A DNA stretch of 64,000 nucleotides from Planoprotostelium fungivorum. Taxonomy: Eukaryota > Evosea > Variosea > Cavosteliida > Cavosteliaceae. Below, piece by piece: positions 55,773 to 64,000 of the stretch; within the stretch, counting starts at the first letter, position 1; every line of letters begins with the position of its first letter. Under the pieces are notes generated by a model that was not told where the DNA came from, ran no database searches, and saw only the letters and a list, made by a program, of their open reading frames with translations. The position numbers and the translations under genes are program-made. The stretch is taken from positions 1 through 64,000 of the forward strand of contig MDYQ01000160.1 in assembly GCA_003024175.1 (NCBI GenBank), given 5' to 3'.

Positions 55773-56287
55773 TCAGTACCGGTGGGCGAGAGTAGACACA
55801 CCGAGTCTCTTCTCCATGATATCATGCACGCTGACGTTGTCTACGGGGTCCATGGGTGCTATCATCGTCAATCATTTCGTCTCAGCTGCATCTTCTCACA
55901 TCCAAGGTAGTCTTCGAGTTCAATTGTCTCATCTTGACCCAACATTGTTTGTAATCCAGAGAACTCACTCTGCAGTCCTGTGCATTTTTAATGTCTGTGG
56001 ATCAGATCAAGGTCGTGAGATGTACCTGGAAGTCTTTGAAACTGAGACAAAATGGCTTGTTCTGTCTGCAGGCGCAGGAACATGTGAGTTCCGAACATGT
56101 TGTTCAATGTGAATTGTTGAAGTTGTTGCTGGTTGGCCAGAGACTAGAACAATTAGAGGAAAACACGCGATATAGTTCATCTCACCGTCTTCTGGATCTG
56201 CTCTACGGGATGAACGAAACGTGTGGCCCCTGGGGTGACCTCAGCTGAGAAAGTGCCTGGAAGATTAGAATCTAGACGGAGGGCCAT
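55773..56287 (-). CDS. Proteasome maturation protein (POMP/Ump1)
   Basis: Four exons give about 125 residues from MALRLDSNLPGTFSAEVTPG to MEKRLGVSTLAHRY. The central part reads SLANQQQLQQFTLNNMFGTH and AILSQFQRLPG, followed by the family hallmark MLGQDETIELEDYLG (compare LxGxDETIGFEDxL in POMP). It chaperones assembly of 20S half-proteasomes and is degraded as the first substrate. It is convergent with the TFIIB-like gene, whose stop is about 90 bases away. Confidence 0.85.
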
Positions 56288-56507
56288 GTTGTCAAGATGA
56301 TGTGTTCGATGATGTGATGTATCGTCCACCAACGTCCCGTGACGTCATTCTCCGTCGTCCCGGAAAAAATAATTAACAATGAATTTATTTCTTGGTATTG
56401 AAGATTCTCCATCGCAAGCGCGCAGGTCCTCGGAGATGGCCTGTTAGCCGGATGTGAACGCAAACATCGCCCACCGTTTGACTCTATAAAACACGGTGAA
56501 TAACTCT

Positions 56508-56690
56508 CATGTACGCTAAAAAATAGCGTACATTGACACTTATCTCTGTTATGAACGTCCGGACGAAAAAATGGAATACATCACTGTGTAGCCCATGTTT
56601 TTTTCCACCTGGGTAAGTGTTATTGATGACCTGGTACCCTCCGTAAGGTGTGATAAGTGCCAATGTACGCTATTTTTTTAGTGTACGTGG
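56508..56690. mobile_element. MITE-like 183-bp inverted-repeat element
   Basis: Left end 56508-56544 and right end 56652-56690 are inverted copies of each other (about 33 of 37 positions match). Each end is itself a near-palindrome, GTACGCTA then A-run then TAGCGTAC. There is no coding capacity inside. No certain target-site duplication is visible. The layout fits a small non-autonomous DNA transposon; a long hairpin RNA or a regulatory stem-loop is the alternative. Confidence 0.55.
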
Positions 56691-57071
56691 ATCCAAAAGA
56701 TAGTCCTCCTTGTTCAGCAAAATACGCTGATTCCAATGGTATGTCATTCAGTATGCGGGGAGGGGGGGTAACGAAGGCCTCTACACATTTCACAATTGTT
56801 TTCACATGTTGCATTATATCCGTCGAACTGTTCTGATGGAGGTTGTTTACGTAACTCTGCAAAATCGGATTTTGCCTGCGGAATGCGTTGCGAAGAACCA
56901 ATTTCGAGAGTAGGCCCCGCCTCATCAACGGGAACAGAGGCACACAGAGACATGATTAAAAAACGACAATCAGAGACATTCTGCTTCTTATGCACAGCTG
57001 TGTAATCTATCTTCACAAAATCGTTCGATCGTAATCGATTCACAAATTCACACAAAAATCAAACATTATTT
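56691..57071. other. Intergenic region with weak minus frames
   Basis: Two overlapping minus-strand frames (56744-57055, MCEFVNRLRSNDFVKIDYTA; and 56620-56943) are open, have no recognisable domain, and lie next to the inverted-repeat element. They may be remnants of something or chance. The right side is the 3' flank of the SDR gene. Confidence 0.35.
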
Positions 57072-58030
57072 TTATGCTGTGAGGCTCTCCCATGTTTGGT
57101 AGTAGCTGATGATACCTTCGTCAAGTGGAGCCCGCTTGGGAACCCAACCCAACTCTTCTCTGGCTTTCTTTGACGATATATTCTGTGACGATCTCAGGGC
57201 AGTTAAGAAGCCATTATCAGCGGGTGCAAGTTGCTCTTCAAATTCAAACTTGACGTGCGACTGCAACTTCTGCAGGGTCTGATTCAGTGAGATCGGCTCG
57301 TTGCTGACGTTGTACACTTGTCCTCTATTACCCTTCTCAACGGCCAGAACATAAGCCTCCCCGAGATCATCCACGTGAACCGTAGGCCAGATCTGGTTCA
57401 CCCCCACCACCGTCTTTCCTCTGTCTATCGTTTTTGATCAGAACGTGGTGATGACGATGATGTTGACAGACTCACTCTTCACGTCGGCGAAGATGTTGCC
57501 CGTGAGAGACCCAGTAGCTCCGTAGAGGACTGCGGGTCGAATGACGATCGCTCCCACGTCTGTCAGGTTCTTCTCATGAGCTGGCCTCCACGCGACGTTG
57601 GGGAACGGTTGGAGTGGGTGAGACTCCTCGAAGGGTGTGCCTCGGTCGGGACCGTAGACCCAGATTCCGGAGGTGTAGACGACTGATAGCTGTGGTTTCT
57701 GCTGAAGAAGGGGAACGAGTTGATTGGCGATGATGGACGGTGTTGAGCGATCTGCGTAATCGGCCACAGCATCGACGATGATGTCGGCCTCTTCTGCCTG
57801 CTTGGACCACGACGCTGTGTCTTTGACAGTTCCAACAATTGCTGAAACTAGGATGATCGTCAGCTGAATGTTTGTCATGTCGTTGGTTCACCTCCGATGG
57901 ATTCCAACAGTTTCGCCTTGTCTTGGCTTCTGGCCAAGCCGCTCACTACGTATCCATGTCGGACGAATGCGCGTGCGACTCCCTGTCCGATGAAGCCAGT
58001 GGCACCCAATATGAAGACCTTCTTGTGCAT
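57072..58030 (-). CDS. NAD(P)-dependent epimerase/dehydratase (extended SDR)
   Basis: Starting at 58030, MHKKVFILGATGFIGQGVAR shows the Rossmann GATGFIG motif. VVYTSGIWVYGPDRGTPFEE gives the nucleotide-fold strand with a T-S-G-I-W-V-Y motif in place of the usual YxxxK. Then come IVIRPAVLYG, WPTVHVDDLGEAYVLAVEKG, and YNVSNEPISLNQTLQKL. The end is ISYYQTWESLTA. Three introns. Such proteins reduce or epimerise small molecules or nucleotide sugars; the atypical active site makes a simple oxidoreductase more likely than a sugar epimerase. Confidence 0.82.
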
Positions 58031-58351
58031 GTTCTCTATTTGATCTGGTTTGTTATGGACGAAGTGAAGCACTAAGTGTATGATGACGGGAGCCGGTGTA
58101 TGATGACGGGAGCCGAATAACGATGACGCCATCAATTCTATATTTCGTTTTGAATCGCGAACGAATTCGTTCAAGCGACACGTTTCTCCTTCGTGCTGGG
58201 TGTCGCCTGCCCTCCTGTGCAATCGATCGCTACTATAAGCGTTCATAGCCAATAAGGATGTGTAGGGGAATAATAAAACGAGAATTGGGGAATTATTATT
58301 TCTTTGACGGTACCGGAATCTGACGGCGGCTGCACATCATAAAGAGGTCTG
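58031..58351. promoter_or_regulatory. Divergent promoter region
   Basis: This 321-base gap lies between the starts of the SDR gene (minus) and the tail-anchored protein gene (plus). It has a short direct repeat TGTATGATGACGGGAGCCG at about 58078-58113, two copies 18 bases apart. No other element is evident. Confidence 0.5.
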
Positions 58352-59077
58352 ATGGGGGAGACAAGGGAGAGTCTCGAGGAGGAGTTGATTCGATTGTGCC
58401 GAGAGATCGAATCATCCATCGTTACCATCAAAGGAATCATAAGTAAAGCAGAAGCAGCCGCAGAACAGCAGCGTGCGGTAGAGCATGTCAAGAAGAAGAT
58501 CAGCACAGCGAAGAATGTTTGTCAAGCATTGAGAGCAGATCAAACACCACTGGCACCCAGTCAAGAGGAGATCTTCAACTTAAGATGGCTGATGTACCAC
58601 GATAACATCGTTCGATATGAACAGGTAATCATCCATCCCGACGTGAAGATAAGAGCATCGGGTCTGACATCACATCGACAGGATCTTGCTCTCACAAACA
58701 GAAACTACGGTACACCAACAGAAGATCGATACATATCGGACGATAGTTCCACAGATTCCGAGCAGGAAGAATGGCCACCGATCAAGAGTCCGGACGCAGT
58801 GATAATCATACCAGTCGAGAGAACTACAGAGGATCCTCAGGGGACATTTCATCACCAATCCAATGATTTACATCAGACGGAAATGCGGGTGGAGGAGGTC
58901 AAGCTCACCGCGAAGCAAGCCAACCACCATCTGCGAATCCTGGCGGGAAGATTCGGAACCGAGAAGCTCTTCATGATCTTCATGCTCCTCCTCTTCCTCG
59001 GCATCGTAGCCGTCGTCACCATCAGCATTGTACATAAGAGAGACAACCCCAGACCCTCCCCCGCGATCATCCATTAA
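58352..59077 (+). CDS. Tail-anchored coiled-coil membrane protein (SNARE-like)
   Basis: MGETRESLEEELIRLCREIE starts a helical domain (KKKISTAKNVCQALRADQTP), then an acidic Ser-rich linker (DDSSTDSEQEEWPP), a second helix (EVKLTAKQANHHLRILAGRF) and one C-terminal transmembrane helix (FMIFMLLLFLGIVAVVTISI) followed by a short lumenal tail. This layout is that of Use1/Sec20-type SNARE-related proteins, but no SNARE motif with a central Q or R is clear. Bases 58625-58681 form a 57-nt stopless GTAATC...CGACAG unit that is probably an intron; if retained it adds 19 residues. Confidence 0.6.
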   Translation: MGETRESLEEELIRLCREIESSIVTIKGIISKAEAAAEQQRAVEHVKKKISTAKNVCQALRADQTPLAPSQEEIFNLRWLMYHDNIVRYEQVIIHPDVKIRASGLTSHRQDLALTNRNYGTPTEDRYISDDSSTDSEQEEWPPIKSPDAVIIIPVERTTEDPQGTFHHQSNDLHQTEMRVEEVKLTAKQANHHLRILAGRFGTEKLFMIFMLLLFLGIVAVVTISIVHKRDNPRPSPAIIH

Positions 59078-59207
59078 AAGTACTACGTTATGATTTATTG
59101 TCATCTGAGGTCGTTCTCTCTTCTCGACATCTTCCATCCTACTCACGCGATAGAGCGGAGATATAGATCAACGACCAACTTCTCTGCTGCCTTCCACATA
59201 GTTTTCA

Positions 59208-59568
59208 ATGCCGCCCGTGAAATTGATTTCTTTCTCAGGTGGAAAGCTCCGGTCTTAACTCCGCATTCAAGATCGAACAGACACAACCACGGACGAGATG
59301 AACGACGCACCAACGACAATACGAATGTCTTCTGTGGAACTCACGGACGGTGAGCTCTTCGAGTGCATCGCATGTTGATCGTGTTCATTACAGATGACAG
59401 AACGGATGGAGATGAGCCGAAAGGACGAGACCAACAAGGTAACAACGCAGTCTTAGCCGGCCCAGACCTGTACCACTAGAACAGGATACGCACGATAACG
59501 GCATAAAAAGTGACAGACAATCTGATGTGCTCTCGTTTGAATACCCTACGTGCTTCTCTTCATGGTAA
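59208..59568 (+). CDS. Small acidic hypothetical protein
   Basis: Three short introns with normal borders join four exons in frame: MPPVKLISFSDRTDTTTDEM, RMSSVELTDDDRTDGDEPKG, then QDTHDNGIKSDRQSDVLSFE, ending CFSSW at 59568. The consistent frame across three introns supports a real gene of about 80 residues, but there is no known domain and the composition is polar. It could be the 3' part of something larger. Confidence 0.4.
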
Positions 59569-59843
59569 GACGAACGCGGACGCAGATGAGATAGAATTTC
59601 TGTTCTGTTTCTCACGGAGAGCAGCGCGGTGTAGAATAAGATGGATAGAGGACTGATGCTTCCATCTAATATTGTTGTTGTAATGTTGTAGCTCGATCGA
59701 CCAGTGAGATGGAATAAAAAGGATAGAGAGTACGATAGATGGATACAAATTGAAAGATAAGGTAGATCTAATGCTCAATGATAACTGCAAAATAAACAAT
59801 CACCATCTTTTTGAATTTTGTCTATTTCGTCACAGAGAATCGT

Positions 59844-60146
59844 CTAGTGAGAAGAGGGAGGGTAGCTCCATGTCAGGGGTTGAGGTCTTCCAACGGTCTT
59901 TCCGAGCTGGAATGCGAGGACGACACCCATACCCTTCCAGAAGTTGTTCTTCACGTCAACGACGGTAAAGTTGCCGGTGGCTGTGTTCTTAAAGAAGGAG
60001 GTCAGGTCTCCCTTGAGGTTGGCGGCTCTGGCGGGGAAGGTATCGACGAGCTGACCGACGTACTCGAGTCTGGCTTTGGCCAGAGGGTCAGCGGTAGATT
60101 GTGCTTGCTCGATGAGTCTCTTTCCGAGGGGAAGTCTTGCGGCCAT
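59844..60146 (-). CDS. Mitochondrial ATP synthase subunit g-like protein
   Basis: An intronless 100-residue frame begins MAARLPLGKRLIEQAQSTAD. The core SFFKNTATGNFTVVDVKNNF, then WKGMGVVLAFQLGKTVGR, matches the subunit g pattern (a T-G-x-F block, then a single membrane helix with a GxxxG-like element near IGKR). Subunit g sits in the F0 dimer interface and helps shape cristae. The frame is open further upstream (ATG at 60245) but the homologous part begins at 60146. Confidence 0.65.
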   Translation of the reverse strand: MAARLPLGKRLIEQAQSTADPLAKARLEYVGQLVDTFPARAANLKGDLTSFFKNTATGNFTVVDVKNNFWKGMGVVLAFQLGKTVGRPQPLTWSYPPSSH

Positions 60147-60505
60147 TTTGTTGATGTTGGAGCAGATCTGATGTTTCCTCCGATTAAAAGTAATTAAAAT
60201 ACTTGTTGCTTTTCGCCCGATTTGGGAAGGGCGACCAACGCTCATCTCACCAGCTCAAATTTGTGGCCTACCAGCTGTGATCAATCTGTTCTAATTAAAC
60301 AGAAGAAGAGTAAACTCTACCCTTCATCAGAATGAGGAAGTAGAACACGAAAATTGATCAACAAGGCGACAGTGGAGGGACGTTGCTCCTCAGCAGTGAG
60401 AAGGGAAGGCGGTAGGTTTAGCAGAAGCAGTAGGGGCTTTTCTACGGACAAAAGAAATTTCTACAACCCACAGAAGCCGATACGAGCACTTGAAAGAAGG
60501 AAACA
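60147..60505. promoter_or_regulatory. Divergent promoter region
   Basis: A 359-base gap separates the starts of the ATP synthase g gene (minus) and the Rab gene (plus), so it should contain both promoters. The stretch 60290-60350 is A-rich. No other gene is seen. Confidence 0.45.
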
Positions 60506-61374
60506 ATGGAAGGGGAAACAGAAGAGAGAGATTATAAAGTTCTCGTTGTCGGTGAGGGTGGTTGTGGAAAGACATCATACATCAACCAATACGTGAACCA
60601 CATTTTTTCCAAAGCATACAAAGCCACGGTGAGTTACAGAGAGAACATTCAACTCATCGAGGCAGATTTTATATACATTTCTGACAGACACACAGGTCGG
60701 CGTCGATTTTGCATTAAAACAAGTTCAGTGGGAGAACACTCGGGTGAGACTGGCTCTATGGGATATAGCCGGTCAAGAACGTTTCAATCACATGACGAGA
60801 GTGAGTCAATCGCGCACCATACACGATCAAAGAAGTGACGAAAAAAGGTCTACTATAAAGGCGCTCACGGAGCCATGGTTGTCTTCGATGTCACGAAAGA
60901 CAAGACGTTTCAAGCTGTACCACGGTGCGTCCCTCTTCTCACGTGTACATCCTCTTAACCAAAGCAGATGGAAGAAGGACATCGACTCAAATCTGGACAA
61001 TATTCCCACCGTACTTGTAGCCAACAAGGTGACAGTCACCACCATCTTGACGATCTCGAATCTTCATCTCACATCACCTCTTTCTTCATCCCATGTCACG
61101 TCTCACGCTTCTTCAGTGTGATCTATTGGATAACCCGTTAGATACCGAGACCATGGAGAAATTTTGCGCCCAGCACGGCTTCATCGGTTGGTACGAAACC
61201 AGTGCGAAAGAGAACATTCGCGTGGAAGATTGTGGTACATTTCTACTCGAACACCTCGTCAAGAGGGACAGAGAGTTAAACCCGGGAAAGTATACAAACA
61301 CAGAGAAGACAGTCTCTCTCACTCAGGCGAGTGACCCGAGATTGGCTGCAAAGACGTGCAACAACAGTTGCTGA
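60506..61374 (+). CDS. Rab32/38-like small GTPase
   Basis: Exons join into a Ras-fold GTPase. The P-loop is GEGGCGKTS, switch I carries the Rab32-specific [12 protein letters not shown], switch II is [20 protein letters not shown], and further motifs are NK (VLVANKCDL) and ETSAKENI. The C-terminus CNNSC carries cysteines for prenylation. [20 protein letters not shown] also matches the Rab32 group. Rab32 proteins control lysosome-related organelles, mitochondrial dynamics and contractile vacuole or phagosome maturation. Five introns of about 45-70 nt. A Gly at the second P-loop variable position (GEGGCGKT) is a mild oddity. Confidence 0.9.
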
Positions 61375-61551
61375 TAAATAGTGCTGTACATTGACATGGA
61401 CAATTCAGTCGATCCTCTATGATGCTTTTTCCGTCTTCGTTCTGTTGCTGATCACACGGATGATGTACCAGTGCTTGATGGTCGTTATCTCGATGATTCT
61501 TTTAGATGGGTGTATAATGATGTACAGACAATACAGGCAATGCCTTTATCT

Positions 61552-62603
61552 TACAATTTAGATCGGTTCTTCTCTCTGAATAATGCAGAGACTTTCTGGA
61601 AGACTGCTGTCACTTCTTGGAAATGTTCAACCTTTGTCGTTTAGTGATCGCGTTTCACGATCCAGATCGTGATGATGATCATGATCGTTCACCTTGGACA
61701 TGGAGCGATACCATTTTTCTAATTTAGGTCTATTCTTGAAGATGTCGTATTCAATCATCTCCAATTGCATCAGCTGTTCACGTCAGAGGAATGGTATCGA
61801 GGGTAGCACCGCATCCCACCTCGCACACCGCGGAAAGATCCGCGACAGAAGGTTTCGCCCCAGTGAGAAACTCATCGTTCTTCAGCCAAACCTGCAAAGG
61901 TCAATCCAGGCGAGATCTCCATTTCGATGTCACCTTCTCAAGAGTATCGAGGGCAAATTCCAGCTTGCCGATGGAGGTCTTCAGTTGATCACCACTGACG
62001 TTGATGCCTTGAGCTGGTGCCATCACTTTGGCAAAGATCATCTGGGCAGCGATTCTGGTGCCTCCATGATGCCTAGATCGCGTCATCTGTGACGTGATGA
62101 TGTGGATGATGGTGGCTCTCACCAGTCGAGATACTGATCGATGATGGCCCTACGCTTGAGGTCACCAGACCACCAGGGTTCCGCAACGTTGAATGTTGCC
62201 CCAAGGTATCTGATGATGGCGTGGCTAACGATGTCACCACAGTGAATCGATAGAGAACGGACATCACCTCTCGTATAAGAGAAAACCGTTGTGCTCGATC
62301 AAGGGCACTTTTCCGAGAGGCATTCTGGCAGGGTAAGACAGATAATAGAAATATATGAACTCACTTAGCTTTGTATTCCTTTGTCCTCTGAACTCCCTTC
62401 GATAATTGGATGTTCTGATGAGTTCAGAAGGTGATGCTTATACAAACAGGAATACCTCGAATTTTAAAGGGATCTTGTTCAATTTGCAGAACCAGACGAT
62501 GCATCTCGTCGGCTGACTCCTGCATTCGCATCAGGTGTCGGTACGTTATACATCATCGAACAGCTCACATCATGTCTCCATATAAAATCACTTCCCCGCT
62601 CAT
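61552..62603 (-). CDS. Theta-class-like glutathione S-transferase
   Basis: Starting at 62603 (MSGEVILYGDM), the thioredoxin-like domain reads MSQPTRCIVWFCKLNKIPLK and KMPLGKVPLIEHNGFLLYES, with the cis-proline KVPLI and the glutathione-binding E-S pair. The helical domain follows with KRRAIIDQYLDW, then NDEFLTGAKPSVADLSAVCE and LEKWYRSMSK, ending REKNRSKL at 61552. It conjugates glutathione to electrophiles, or acts as a peroxidase or isomerase. The Ser in SQPTR is at the catalytic-serine position of theta GSTs. Seven introns. Confidence 0.87.
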
Positions 62604-62692
62604 GTTTACTTGCCGATTATCCCAATACCTGAATATCAGCACATGCTGGTTGTCATCTGTAGGCGTACAACGAGGACGCAAAATGTATCAAA
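62604..62692. promoter_or_regulatory. Very short divergent promoter
   Basis: Only 89 bases separate the start codons of the GST gene (minus) and the WDR76-like gene (plus). Both promoters and 5' leaders must share this space. Confidence 0.55.
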
Positions 62693-64000
62693 ATGGAAGA
62701 TTTCGTCTTATTTTTCCAGGAATCTGTGTCACGTGGGGTGCAGTATCCCGAACCAGAAGGACAGAACGACGACAACATGGGGCTCAGCGAATACGAAAAA
62801 CTGAGGTGGGGACTGTAGTGAAAATAGTCTAGAGCTCGACAGGTTGGAGAACATCAAGAAGAATGAGGAGCTGCTCAAGAGCCTCGACGTCAGTGCAGCG
62901 AAAAGTGGACTGAGTGAACTGACCGGTAAGAAACGAAAGAGCACATCATACTCTAAGGACAAAAATTCCAAGATGGCGTGAGTTAATCACATAATGTTAC
63001 ACCATCACTGAACAAATCACAGGGCAGTCAATAAAAAATTGAAGGAAGAGGCAAAAGGTGCATGTCCTCTTCTCAAATTGTCACTGACTTGAGCAGCTGC
63101 TATACCAGCGAGAAGGTCTAAGAGACTGCAAGGAACATCACCAGAAGAAGCGAACAAAAATCAAGCACCAAAGGAACTACGAGAACCAACTACGAGAGCT
63201 AAGAGCACCCCTTCAGACAGGGTACAACATGTATCAATCCACTGCACCTTCTGACGCATCGACAGCCGGGGGACATCACAGCTGACACGACTTTACGATC
63301 AGAACTATACAAAGACAATCACACGGACTTCACATCAGAGATTACTCGTCTGGCCGGTGGAGAGTGAGCTGCACCATGCACGTTGAGGACATCACTTACT
63401 GATGAGCAGGGAAGATGAATACACACCGTCTCTCGCCACATCAAAGGCTTTCAACCGAATGGGACTAGAAGAGTCCAGTTTGGTTAAATTTCTCCCCGAC
63501 AGAATCTTCTCTATGTCCTTCCACCCTTACGCCTCCAGCACCATATTAGCTGCAGGTGACAAGTGGGGCAGAATAGGTGTCTGGAACATAGACAAAAAAT
63601 TAGAGAACACCAGGGTTAGAGAGAAGGTGATCATCTCATTTTCCCTCATGCGTTGAGATGTATACTGACACTGGTGAAGGAAGAAGAGATAACTGACGAG
63701 GACGAAGAAGAGGAAGGAGATAACAAAGAAGGTGAATCATCACCGTGAGATCACACTGACACGCGACAGAGAAGGTCGCGTCACCCAACGTATCGACGGA
63801 AGACGAAGAGGAGGAAGAAGAGAAGGAAGGAGGAGACGATGAAGACGACGAAAACATTGTCATCTACGAGCCACACTGCAAGCCTGTGACTTGTGTGCAA
63901 TGGGATGGACCAGACCGAATCTTATCTTGTGGCTATGACGGAAGATTACGTTCCTACAACATCCAACAAGGAATCTTTGAAGAGGTGATTCTTTCTATAA
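62693..64000 (+). CDS. WDR76/CMR1-like WD40 protein, N-terminal part (cut by window edge)
   Basis: ATG 62693 starts MEDFVLFFQESVSRGVQYPE. Then come SEYEKLRSLELDRLENIKKN, a lysine-rich stretch (KKRKSTSYSKDKNSKMA), IPARRSKRLQG as in WDR76/CMR1, and SLVKFLPDRIFSMSFHPYAS, the start of the WD40 propeller (AAGDKWGRIGVWNIDKK; VTCVQWDGPDRILSCGYDGR). An acidic insertion (EDEEEEGDNKE, DEEEEEEKEGG) splits the first blades. These proteins bind DNA damage sites and act in the intranuclear quality-control compartment. The gene runs off the right edge. One candidate intron is only 22 nt. Confidence 0.8.

Noticed and set aside
1-64000. CRISPR arrays, operons or bacterial origin
   Set aside because: Genes have spliceosomal introns throughout, and no spaced direct repeats of CRISPR type are present.

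Overview
This 64 kb window is nuclear DNA of an intron-dense single-celled eukaryote. Genes lie a few hundred bases apart or less on both strands. Nearly all are split by introns of about 35-60 nt, mostly GTGAG/GTAAG...CAG, and all gene models here come from joining reading frames by eye across such introns. The mix of genes (a Rab32-like GTPase, a Wntless/GOST-like 7TM protein, a TMC channel, expansin-like secreted proteins, a GT48 glucan synthase, a GT10 fucosyltransferase and a domesticated reverse transcriptase) fits a free-living protist. An amoebozoan such as a protosteloid amoeba is my best guess, but the sequence does not prove it. No virus-like element, tRNA or CRISPR array was seen.

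Layout. 0-9.5 kb: DENN protein (cut by the edge), CHORD-like/LysM protein, small ankyrin protein, tandem ABM-domain protein, TMC-like channel, F-box/SH3 protein. 9.9-24 kb: GDP-fucose transporter, CDC20, MFS transporter, GT10 fucosyltransferase, QRICH2-like coiled-coil protein, maltose O-acetyltransferase-like enzyme, and an ACOT9-like thioesterase whose 5' part carries a duplicated exon around a single N. 24.5-39 kb: large 1,3-beta-glucan synthase, small secreted protein, membrane-anchored amidohydrolase, and a threonine dehydratase preceded by a degenerate relative of itself. 39-50 kb: two weak genes, a coiled-coil protein, a Wntless-like membrane protein, a CELF-like RNA-binding protein, and two tandem secreted DPBB (expansin-like) genes. 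50-64 kb: an rvt-type cellular reverse transcriptase, a lone 5S rRNA gene, a TFIIB-like protein with a trefoil-like tail, POMP/Ump1, an inverted-repeat element, an SDR epimerase, a tail-anchored protein, ATP synthase subunit g, Rab32-like GTPase, theta-like GST and the start of a WDR76-like protein.

How it fits together. Several genes concern glycans and the cell surface: GDP-fucose transporter and fucosyltransferase about 5 kb apart, glucan synthase, and secreted expansin-like proteins. The rest is mostly housekeeping. The most unusual finds are the intact rvt reverse transcriptase, the dehydratase pair whose upstream member has lost its glycine loop and may be fused to the active one, the TFIIB/trefoil protein, and short hairpin or sequence modules shared by introns of unrelated genes, which suggest introner-like intron gain.
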